Positions 32,500 to 39,198 of a stretch of DNA of 64,000 nt are shown one piece after another. The stretch lies in NCBI GenBank assembly GCA_964629575.1, contig CAZVUM010000012.1, positions 1-64,000 of the forward strand. Direction: 5' to 3'. The position numbers and the translations under genes are program-made. Position 1 is the stretch's first letter; each line of letters begins with the position of its first letter. This stretch comes from JAYPWI01 sp964629575. GTDB lineage: Bacteria; Actinomycetota; Acidimicrobiia; Acidimicrobiales; Poriferisodalaceae. Under the pieces are notes generated by a model. That model saw nothing but the letters and a program-made list of their open reading frames with translations, made no database searches and was not told where the DNA came from.

Positions 32500-34218
32500 G
32501 TGGACACACTCTTCGATGCGTCGCCCCTGACGACAACCGCGACCCCCGCTACCCCCGCTACCCAGCGCTCGCTCGACGACCTGGGTACACCGCTCCGCGA
32601 GGTCACGTTCTGCGTGCTCGACCTCGAGACGACCGGCGGACACCGCACTGACGACACCATCACCGAGATCGGCGCCGTGAAATATCGCGGCGGCGAGCGG
32701 CTCGGCACCTTCCAGACAATGGTGAATCCGGGGCGGGCGATCCCGCCGGAGATCACTGTTCTCACCGGCATCACCCAGGCAATGGTGATGCGCGCCCCCC
32801 GCATCGAGACCGTCTTGCCGACGTTTCTCGAGTTCCTCGGCGATGCGGTGGTCGTCGGGCACAACGTGAGCTTCGACATGGCCTTCCTCAACGCCGCCCT
32901 GCAACGATCGGGGCGACCACGGTTGAGCGATCGGCCGATCGACACGCTGGCCCTGGCGAGGCGGCTGCTCGTCGACGAGGTCCCCAACTGCCGACTCGGG
33001 ACGCTCGCCACCAGACTTCGACTCCCCAACCAGCCGACACACCGGGCGCTCGACGACGCGCTCGCCACCGCGGACCTGCTTCACCTGCTGCTCGAACGGG
33101 CGGGCACGATGGGCGTGCTCGGGCTCGACGATCTCTACCAACTCCCCAAGATCGGCCAGCATCCGCAGGCCAAGAAGCTGCAGCTCACCGAGCGGCTCCC
33201 CCGCGAGCCCGGCGTCTACACGTTCCTCGATCGGGACCGCCGCGTGCTCTACGTCGGCAAGGCGGCCAACCTCCGCACCCGTGTTCGCTCCTACTTCTCG
33301 GGCGATCGCCGCAAGAAGGTTGCTCAGCTGCTCCGCGAAACCGAACACATCCAACACGTCGTGTGCCCCGGACCGCTCGAGGCAGAGGTTCTCGAGGTTC
33401 GCATGATCCACGAGCACCAGCCCCGCTTCAATCGACGCTCGAAGACCTGGAGCAAGTACGCCTATCTCAAGATCACCCTCAGCGAGCGCTTTCCACGGCT
33501 GTCGGTCGTCGCGGCCGCCAAGGACGACGGTTGCCTGTACGTGGGCCCGCTTCCGTCTCGGCGATTCGCCAAGCAGGTGGCCGAAGCCATCGAGTCCGTC
33601 GTGCCACTGCGGCGGTGCACCAAGAGGCCGCCCACCAGGCCGGGGGCCCAACGTCCCGGACCGTGCGCATCCGCCCAGATCGGAGTGAGCACCTGCCCGT
33701 GCTCGGGGGAGATCTCCGAAGCCGAGTACCGGGGGATCGTGGATCGGCTGGTGCTCGCGCTCACCCGACGCCACGACCTGCTCCTGCAGCCGCTCAAGGA
33801 CAAGATGCAGCAGCTCGCAACCCAGGAGCGATTCGAGGAAGCCGCAGACGTCAGGGATCGGGCGTCGGCCCTCGCCGCGGCCCTGCGGCGCCGCGATCGT
33901 GTCGAGAATCTGCGACGCGCCGGTCGCGTGGTCGTGGAGTTGCCCGGCCGAGGCCGCGCCGAACTTCACGACGGCCGTTTCGTGCGCGCCTGGTCCGACG
34001 AGGGGACGCTCCCGCTGCGCACGACGCCGTGCGCGGCACCCGAGTCAGGACCGCTGCCTCGCGACATCGCAGACGAGGTGTGGTGCGTGGCCGGCTGGCT
34101 GGACCAAAAGGCATCCCAGGTGCGGTTGGTCCACTGCGACAACGGCCTGACATCCGCGTACCCCCCGATCGACACGTTCGAGGCAGGCCCAGGCGTGGGT
34201 CGCCGACGAGAGGGCTAA
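32500..34218 (+). CDS. DEDDh exonuclease - GIY-YIG (UvrC/Cho-like) fusion nuclease
   Basis: A 572-residue two-nuclease protein. The N-terminal exonuclease (about 35-205, DNA polymerase III epsilon type) shows ExoI VLDLETTGG, ExoII VVGHNVSFDMAFLN and ExoIII HRALDDALATADLL. The GIY-YIG domain (about 230-310) reads REPGVYTFLDRDRRVLYVGK, followed by UvrC-like VLEVRMIHEHQPRFN; a Cys-rich linker and a UvrB/C-type helix (QERFEEAADVRDRASAL) complete it. The UvrC C-terminal endonuclease and HhH domains are absent. Equivalent to M. tuberculosis Rv2191 by architecture and context. GTG 32500 follows two SOS boxes, so DNA-damage induction is expected. Confidence 0.92.
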   Translation: MDTLFDASPLTTTATPATPATQRSLDDLGTPLREVTFCVLDLETTGGHRTDDTITEIGAVKYRGGERLGTFQTMVNPGRAIPPEITVLTGITQAMVMRAPRIETVLPTFLEFLGDAVVVGHNVSFDMAFLNAALQRSGRPRLSDRPIDTLALARRLLVDEVPNCRLGTLATRLRLPNQPTHRALDDALATADLLHLLLERAGTMGVLGLDDLYQLPKIGQHPQAKKLQLTERLPREPGVYTFLDRDRRVLYVGKAANLRTRVRSYFSGDRRKKVAQLLRETEHIQHVVCPGPLEAEVLEVRMIHEHQPRFNRRSKTWSKYAYLKITLSERFPRLSVVAAAKDDGCLYVGPLPSRRFAKQVAEAIESVVPLRRCTKRPPTRPGAQRPGPCASAQIGVSTCPCSGEISEAEYRGIVDRLVLALTRRHDLLLQPLKDKMQQLATQERFEEAADVRDRASALAAALRRRDRVENLRRAGRVVVELPGRGRAELHDGRFVRAWSDEGTLPLRTTPCAAPESGPLPRDIADEVWCVAGWLDQKASQVRLVHCDNGLTSAYPPIDTFEAGPGVGRRREG

Positions 34219-35282
34219 CCGAGCTGCTGGGTCAGGAAGACGACCGCCTCCACCTTCTCAGCCGCCCGGCCGTCGGCGATGGCTGCCCTCGCCGCTTCGA
34301 GGCCGGTCTCGAAGTCGGGCGCCTCGTCGGCCACCACGAGCCCCGCCGCGGCGTTGAGAGCAACGATGTCGGACCGAGCCCCGGTGTCTTCGCCCGAGAA
34401 GATCTCGCGCATGATCCGGACGTTGTCCGCCGGGGTTCCGCCGAGCAGCTCCTCGCGGTTCACCCGCGGCACACCGAGGTTGGTCGGATCCAGTTCTGTG
34501 TCGCCGATGAGCTCGCCGTCGCGGACCTCGTAGATGCGCGTCACATCGGTGGTGGTGATCTCGTCGAGCCGGTCGGCCCCATGGACCACCAGCGCATGCT
34601 CGCTGCCCCTGGCGGCCAAGACTCCGGCGACCCTGGGCGCCATGGCCGGGTCGCTCACGCCAACGACCTGGCGGCGAACCCGACCGGGATGCGACAGCGG
34701 TCCGAGGAAGTTGAACGTCGTCGGTACGCCGAGCTCTGAACGAACGGGCCCCACGAACCGCATCGCCGGATGGAAGGCCTTCGCGAACGCGAACCCGAGG
34801 CCGACCTCTGCGACACAGCGGGCCACGGCGGCGCCATCGAGCTCGACGACCAGGCCGAGAGCGCCCAGGGTGTCGAAGGATCCGCTGCTCGACGAGGCGG
34901 CGACAGAACCGTGCTTGCACACCGTCGCGCCGGCTGCTGCTGCCACGAAGCACGCCATGGTCGACACGCTCAGGGCGTGCTTGCGCCGACTCGGCGCGCC
35001 GCCGCTCCCCACGATGTCGATGGTTCCGTCCGGGACTTCGAGCGGGGAGGCGTTGTCGAGCATGGCCTCCACGAGGCCCGTGAGCTCGGGAACCGAGCCG
35101 CCCTTCATCCCCAGAGCGATGATGAACCCCGCGACCTGTGCATCGGTGGCCTCATCGGCGAGGATCGCACCCAGCGCGGCGCGCGACGCACCCGGGCTGA
35201 GATCCACCCCGGCGACGAGGTCGGTCAACACGCCCTTCCAACCGCCGTAGTGATCGAGCGAGCGCACAGGAATCTCAGCCAC
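34215..35282 (-). CDS. trpD: Anthranilate phosphoribosyltransferase-like protein TrpD
   Basis: A 355-residue member of the TrpD family with the expected alpha-helical N-terminal domain and the LDEITTT metal motif, FHPAMRFVGPVRSELGVPT and FNFLGPL segments. The PRPP loop is unusual: the canonical GTGGDG is GSGGAP (92-97) with a three-residue insertion after it, the downstream Asn of the NxST motif is Ser, and KHGN is KHGS (123-126). Normal function would be transfer of phosphoribose to anthranilate in tryptophan synthesis. The stop overlaps the convergent nuclease stop by 4 bp. TrpD next to the fusion nuclease matches Rv2192c/Rv2191. Catalytic competence is uncertain. Confidence 0.8.
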   Translation of the reverse strand: MAEIPVRSLDHYGGWKGVLTDLVAGVDLSPGASRAALGAILADEATDAQVAGFIIALGMKGGSVPELTGLVEAMLDNASPLEVPDGTIDIVGSGGAPSRRKHALSVSTMACFVAAAAGATVCKHGSVAASSSSGSFDTLGALGLVVELDGAAVARCVAEVGLGFAFAKAFHPAMRFVGPVRSELGVPTTFNFLGPLSHPGRVRRQVVGVSDPAMAPRVAGVLAARGSEHALVVHGADRLDEITTTDVTRIYEVRDGELIGDTELDPTNLGVPRVNREELLGGTPADNVRIMREIFSGEDTGARSDIVALNAAAGLVVADEAPDFETGLEAARAAIADGRAAEKVEAVVFLTQQLG

Positions 35283-35313
35283 GCCGGGAATCTACCGACG
35301 CATCACGCCGCCG

Positions 35314-35628
35314 TCAGCCCTGAATCGCCTGCTCGGCCTCGAGTGCCCTCTGCCTGGCGGCCGCTCGCCGGCGCCGCCGAATGAGGCTGCGGCGTTCACG
35401 CTCGGTGGTTCCGCCCCAGATTCCCTCTTTCTCGCGGACGCTGAGCGCGTGTTCGAGGCACTGGTTGCTGACGTCACACGCAGCGCAGACCGCCTTTGCG
35501 GCGGCGATCGCGTCGTCGTCTTGCGGATAGAACAATTCCGAGGAGAGGCCACGACACGCGGCCAGGTCGTGCCACGTCTTGGCGTGGGTGCCGTCGGCGG
35601 TGACTCGCAATGGGGCAATGTCGGCCAT
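35314..35628 (-). CDS. WhiB-family Fe-S transcriptional regulator
   Basis: A 104-residue Wbl protein. The four cluster-binding Cys are C25, C48, C51 and C57 (C-x22-C-x2-C-x5-C), followed by the family GIWGG turn (69-73) and a basic tail RRSLIRRRRRAAARQR that binds DNA. Wbl proteins carry a [4Fe-4S] cluster sensitive to NO and O2 and act with the primary sigma factor. The compact form with an N-terminal LRVTADGTHAKTWHDLAAC resembles WhiB1/WblE types, but subtype is not assigned. The ATG at 35628 is used. It is divergent from the small membrane protein over a 144-bp gap with a palindrome. Confidence 0.95.
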   Translation of the reverse strand: MADIAPLRVTADGTHAKTWHDLAACRGLSSELFYPQDDDAIAAAKAVCAACDVSNQCLEHALSVREKEGIWGGTTERERRSLIRRRRRAAARQRALEAEQAIQG

Positions 35629-35700
35629 CGAGCGGGATTCTTCCCCACCCCGAGCGCCTTGTCCAGAGTGATCGATCGTTTGGTTACCGGGCGGTACATC

Positions 35701-35721
35701 CCGAGATCCCGGGATTCTCGG
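35701..35721. promoter_or_regulatory. 21-bp palindrome upstream of whiB
   Basis: CCGAGATCCCGGGATTCTCGG is an inverted repeat with CCGAGA/TCTCGG arms around a central TCCCGGGA. It lies 73-93 bp upstream of the whiB-family start, in the divergent spacer. It could be an operator or an RNA hairpin in the leader; no matching consensus is known to me. Confidence 0.4.
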
Positions 35722-35772
35722 CAATTGAGCCCAGGCCGGCACCGCACTGCGCGGGCGGACATGGGAAACTGG

Positions 35773-36198
35773 GTGGCGATGGATCGCACGACTGTTCGCA
35801 TCGCGGGCTACACCGTCGAGCGCGGCCCGCTCCTGCGCGGCGCTCTGGTCTCGACGGTCACCGTTCTCGCGCTCGGAGTTGGCCTCGGCACGCTCGTGCA
35901 GGAGGACTCGGACTTCTCGATCGTGGTGACGGCGTTGATCACCCTCGGTTTCATCGCTGGCGGGGTCGTGGCGGGCGTGCTGTCGAGCCAGAGTCACATC
36001 GTCCACGGCATGTACACGGCGATCCCGGTCGCCGTCTTGGCCGTGGTGATCCAGATCATCCGGCGCCTGACCAGCAGCGGCGGCGAGCCGTGGCTCAGCG
36101 TGGTGTTCATCATCTTCATGGCCACCTCGCTCGGCACCCTCGGCGGCGTCATCGGCGGCCGCTTCTCCCCCAGCCGCCGCTCCCTCCTCGAACGCTGA
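35773..36198 (+). CDS. Small four-helix membrane protein (YrzE/TIGR04086-like), unknown function
   Basis: A protein of about 141 residues with four hydrophobic helices: RGALVSTVTVLALGVGLGTL, VVTALITLGFIAGGVVAGVL, MYTAIPVAVLAVVIQII and LSVVFIIFMATSLGTLGGVI. The Gly-rich helices and the final GGRFSPSRRSLLER resemble small TIGR04086/YrzE-like membrane proteins. The start is uncertain among ATG 35761, GTG 35773 and ATG 35779; the hydrophobic core is unaffected. It is divergent from whiB and lies immediately upstream of rnpB. Function unknown. Confidence 0.72.
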   Translation: MAMDRTTVRIAGYTVERGPLLRGALVSTVTVLALGVGLGTLVQEDSDFSIVVTALITLGFIAGGVVAGVLSSQSHIVHGMYTAIPVAVLAVVIQIIRRLTSSGGEPWLSVVFIIFMATSLGTLGGVIGGRFSPSRRSLLER

Positions 36199-36249
36199 AC
36201 ATTCCTCACCACTGAAAGTGCGACACCCCGGTCGCGTGTACGGTGGCGC

Positions 36250-36620
36250 TCGGTGGTGAGTCGGCTGGGTGGCCGCGGCATGGCACGCCTTTCGGGGCAG
36301 CCCACGTCGAGGAAGGTCGGGACTCCGCAGGGCAGGGTGCTGGCAGACAACCAGGCGTCGTGAGGCGACGGATAGTGCAACAGAAAACACACCGCCGATG
36401 GACCGGTCTCCGGTCACAGGCAAGGGTGAAAAGGTGCGGTAAGAGCGCACCAGCGTCCGGGGTGACTCGGGCGGCTTGTAAACCCCACCCGGAGCAAGGC
36501 CAAGCAGGGATCGGACGGCCCGTCTGACGATCCCGGGTAGGCCGCTCAGATGGATGGCCACCCAGGCGGTTCCTCGGAACCGCCGGACAGAATCCCGCCT
36601 ACAGGCTGACTCACCACCAC
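36250..36620 (+). ncRNA. rnpB: RNase P RNA component, bacterial class A
   Basis: The catalytic RNA that matures tRNA 5' ends. Landmarks appear in order: the P4 5' strand and CR-I region GAGGAAGGTCGGGACTCC, the conserved ACAGAAA box, GGTAAGAGCGCACCAG of the specificity domain, and near the 3' end AGATGGATGG and GGACAGAATCCCGCCTACAG, the P4 3' strand. Helix P1 closes the molecule: GGTGGTGAGTCGGC (36252-36265) pairs with GCTGACTCACCACC (36605-36618), one mismatch. The roughly 370-nt length fits class A. Ends are set from P1 and could be off by a few bases. Confidence 0.96.
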
Positions 36621-36658
36621 CAGTCCAGACGCCCGCTGCTGGGCTTCAAGGTCACGGC

Positions 36659-37889
36659 TCACCCGTCGAGAAGACCTCGCGTCCGTTCAGAGATGCACTT
36701 CTTCAGGTCGGCGGGCGCGTCGAGTCCGCGGAGTAGGTCGAGGATCGCCTCTCCTGTCTCGATCGCCGCCTCCCTCGCTGCTGAGGAGTCAAACGCCCAG
36801 GTGCGGGCCTCCTCCGCGATGTCCGACACCCCGATGTCGGCCAACTGTGGCTTCTCATTGACCGACATCGCTGCGCGCGCGGGCAACTTCGGCCACATTG
36901 CGGTGGGCACAGTGTCATACAGCGGTGCCAGAACGATGTGACCAGGCTCAGAGTGCAAGAGGCTGAGGTTCTTGCCGTGGGCGTCCGCATTGCCGATGGC
37001 GGCCGTGTAGGTGACCGCTCGAACCAGCTGACGAAGCTGCGGGAGCGGGTCGACGGCATGGCGATCCAGCAGCTCGGCCACCTCACGGAAAGCGGGTCCA
37101 CCTGCATGCTCGTACTTGCCTCTGCGCTGAGCAGCCTCGGGATTGCGAGCCAGTGCTTGGCATGCATCCTCCTGGTGGATGCGTGTCACCGCACCGCCTT
37201 CGATCCGTCGGTCGAACCGCGAGACGATGAGGCAGTCGAGCCCGGCCAGCCGCTCGACGTGCACGTCGACCGTGGTCAGCCCGAGGGCACGCGCGAGCCG
37301 TAGGCACGCGGCTTCCATGGCCACCATTCCAGGGAAGCGACGGTCCTCGAGCTTCAGGATGTGCGTTGAGGGCCGCCCTCCGACCGGTCTAGCCCGGTCT
37401 AGCCCACCCCTCATCGGTGGAGACGAGCAGGAGCTTGTTCTGCAAGCCGGCCAGCGAGAGCTCGCTGTCGTCATAGATCGCGAGCGGCCGGTCTTCGAGG
37501 CCGGCGACCTCGTTGGCGAGCTGCTCCGCGGAGTACGGCGCGACAGAGCCTGGACGGTCCTCGGAGGGTTCGGGGCCGATCACGGCCGCTCCGGCGACGT
37601 CTCGCCCGAATCGGGCGAGCATCCCGAAGGTGTCATAGCTCGCAACGTTGGCGGCGGCGGCCATCGCCTGCAGGTGTTGACCTTCGGGGAGCATCCCCCG
37701 GAAGTACAGACCTGCGTGTTTGAGCGGGCGTGGGCCCAGTGGCAAGGAGCATGACAGTAGTGGTGTGCCGCCCGGCCACGTGTCGAGTGCCTCCTCGGTG
37801 TATCGACAGACGACCTCGCCGGGACGCTTCGAGATGAGCTGCGCCACGTGGTGGCCGTACAGCCAAACGCCGAGTGGCGGATCAGCCAC
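36659..37889 (-). pseudogene. hipA: HipA-family toxin kinase, frame interrupted by a 10-bp tandem duplication
   Basis: Two frames together give a complete HipA Ser/Thr kinase. The N-terminal part (37889 to 37389, GTG start) has the HipA N-domain (LYFRGMLPEGQHLQAMAAAA) and LSLAGLQNKLLLVSTDEGWA. The second frame continues with HILKLEDRRFPGMVAMEAAC, SRFDRRIEGG, the catalytic GNADAHGKNLSLLH and metal-binding LAPLYDTVP. The break is a perfect duplication of GGTCTAGCCC (37386-37395 and 37396-37405); removing one copy joins the frames exactly. As read, translation ends after 166 residues, before the kinase core. HipA kinases phosphorylate targets such as glutamyl-tRNA synthetase. Overlaps hipB by 8 bp. 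Confidence 0.88.
37386..37405. repeat. 10-bp tandem duplication inside hipA
   Basis: GGTCTAGCCC is present twice in direct succession (the repetition extends slightly on both sides, from 37384). Ten bases are one more than a multiple of three, so loss or gain of a copy toggles the hipA frame. The minus-strand TAG created within it ends the N-terminal frame. Confidence 0.95.
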
Positions 37890-38118
37890 GATCGTCCTCG
37901 ACCGTGACGGTTACCGAGGCGCCCAGCCGACGGAGCAGCCGCAGGAGGTGCTCGAGCGACCGAGAGGTCCGCCCTGTCTCGAGTTTGGCCAGCCAGGCGC
38001 GGCTGAGTCCCCCGGTCTCAGCGAACGCCTCTTGGGTCATGCCACGTTCCCGACGGATCTGGGCGATGACGTTTCCGAAGTCCTGGGCTGAGCGGATCGT
38101 CCACGAACGCGTTGACAT
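37882..38118 (-). CDS. hipB: HipB-like antitoxin, XRE-family DNA-binding protein
   Basis: A 78-residue helix-turn-helix protein: DFGNVIAQIRRERGMTQEAF then GGLSRAWLAKLETGRTSRSL form the classical Xre/HipB fold, followed by HLLRLLRRLGASVTV. HipB binds and neutralises HipA and, as a dimer, represses the operon by binding palindromes with 8-bp spacers. The ATG at 38118 is chosen because GGAGTG lies about six bases upstream; a GTG three codons earlier is possible. The gene precedes and overlaps hipA by 8 bp, the usual antitoxin-first order. It appears intact even though hipA is interrupted. Confidence 0.92.
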   Translation of the reverse strand: MSTRSWTIRSAQDFGNVIAQIRRERGMTQEAFAETGGLSRAWLAKLETGRTSRSLEHLLRLLRRLGASVTVTVEDDRG

Positions 38119-38141
38119 CGGGTTCACTCCGTACCTCTACG

Positions 38142-38161
38142 TTGTGACTCATCGGTCACAA
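38142..38161. promoter_or_regulatory. Putative HipB operator 1
   Basis: TTGTGA-N8-TCACAA, a perfect inverted repeat 23 bp upstream of the hipB start. The 8-bp spacer is the same as in the known E. coli HipB operators (TATCC-N8-GGATA), although the half-site differs. Confidence 0.75.
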
Positions 38162-38179
38162 CACCGTGCACCACGTGCA

Positions 38180-38199
38180 TTGTGATCAATGAGTCACAA
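38180..38199. promoter_or_regulatory. Putative HipB operator 2
   Basis: A second TTGTGA-N8-TCACAA, identical in both half-sites to operator 1 and centred 38 bp from it. A different spacer sequence shows that the half-sites, not the whole element, are conserved. Confidence 0.75.
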
Positions 38200-38217
38200 C
38201 ACTGTCAATGGTTGGAG

Positions 38218-38235
38218 TGTGACTATTTCGTCACA
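38218..38235. promoter_or_regulatory. Putative HipB operator 3
   Basis: TGTGA-N8-TCACA, the shortened form of the same palindrome, centred about 37 bp from operator 2 and ending 21 bp before the end of the upstream VOC gene. The three together form an evenly spaced array in the hipB leader region. Confidence 0.7.
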
Positions 38236-38256
38236 GTTCCGGAGAGGTGAAGGGCC

Positions 38257-38946
38257 TCAGTCCACATGGACGGGCGGCTCGGTCTCGCTGAGCTTCTCCC
38301 AGACGAACTCGTCTGGCAGCCCGGCGATGCGAGCGTAGAGCTCGGGGTTGCGCTGGGCGCGGACGTTCTCGGGATGTGGCTCGGTCGGTTGGGCAACCGT
38401 GCCGCCAGCGGACTCGTGCGCCGCCGGATTCTTCAGGGCCTCGAGCTCCTGGTCGGTGATGCCGCAGAGCCCCGTCACCTCTGGGTCGATCCACGCTCGC
38501 TCGTCGATGTCTGCGCCGCAGGAGATCTCGAGGTTGAGCCCCTCGGGACCCTCGAAGTAGATCGACTGCACGAAGCCGTGGTCCATCGGCCCCAGCACCT
38601 GCACACCCTTCGATCGGATCCGGTCGCGCATGGCGAGCAGCTCATCGAACGTGTCGACGTGGAACGCGACGTGCTGCATCGTTCCACCGCGCACGTCTCC
38701 CCCGGCCCCGTCCGCGTGGCTGACGCCGAACTCGATCTCCTTGGCGTTGTCGGGGTGCTGAACGAACGCCACGTAGCTGTCGGGAGCCAGTTCGACGAAG
38801 CCGTGATACGCGCCCTCGACGCCGTGCATCCAATAGAGCGCCTTGAGAGGCACGCCCAGGACGTCGCACCAGAAGGTCAGCTGGCGCTTCATGTCGGTCG
38901 TGGACAGGGCGAGGTGGTTGACACCACGTGGATGCAGCGCGGTCAT
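38257..38946 (-). CDS. VOC-superfamily protein (glyoxalase/extradiol dioxygenase type)
   Basis: A 229-residue protein with two paired beta-alpha-beta-beta-beta motifs. The first metal-ligand region is GVNHLALSTTDMKRQLTFWC, the second GTMQHVAFHVDTFDELLAMR, and the third SIYFEGPEGLNLEIS carries the conserved Glu; His-His-Glu metal coordination is therefore plausible. A longer C-terminal tail (from about 165) includes WIDPEVTGL and PELYARIAGLPDEFVW. The substrate is unknown; ring-cleavage dioxygenase or glyoxalase-like roles are possible. The ATG overlaps the stop of the short open frame upstream. No metabolic neighbours inform its role. Confidence 0.85.
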   Translation of the reverse strand: MTALHPRGVNHLALSTTDMKRQLTFWCDVLGVPLKALYWMHGVEGAYHGFVELAPDSYVAFVQHPDNAKEIEFGVSHADGAGGDVRGGTMQHVAFHVDTFDELLAMRDRIRSKGVQVLGPMDHGFVQSIYFEGPEGLNLEISCGADIDERAWIDPEVTGLCGITDQELEALKNPAAHESAGGTVAQPTEPHPENVRAQRNPELYARIAGLPDEFVWEKLSETEPPVHVD

Positions 38947-38971
38947 GAAACCACGCTAACTGGTGCGAACC

Positions 38972-39167
38972 TCAGGTCGCTGACGCCACGAGGAGCCCCG
39001 TGGTCACGGCCGCCGCCAGCAAGATCAGCGCTTCGATCCGCACGAGCCGCGCGAGGCGCCGCTCCGACGTAGTCGGCATGGGCAGAAGCGGTGCCGGCGG
39101 ACATCACCGTGATGAGGCAAACCAGAAGCGCCCCTGCGACGAGGCGGGCGCCTCTGCTGGGCGGCAC
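38972..39167 (-). pseudogene. Possible remnant of a CopC/CopD (YcnJ-like) copper protein
   Basis: From GTG 39167 the frame encodes a good signal peptide, RLVAGALLVCLITVMSAGTASA, followed by HADYVG, as at the start of mature CopC (AHA-x motif). A different frame just beyond, ending at 38972, reads RRLARLVRIEALILLAAAV then TTGLLVASAT, which resembles the last membrane helix of CopD. The simplest reading is a CopC-CopD fusion reduced by a large internal deletion with frameshift. Alternatively, the frame running on to 38943, whose TGA overlaps the VOC start, is a genuine 74-residue secreted peptide. Confidence 0.4.
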
Positions 39168-39198
39168 GGTCGGTCAGACCATCGACGCGGCGCCGCGG

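Noticed and set aside
32485..33969. 494-codon minus-strand frame opposite the exonuclease/GIY-YIG gene
   Set aside because: No domain; the opposite strand shows all exonuclease and GIY-YIG motifs and its own SOS promoter.
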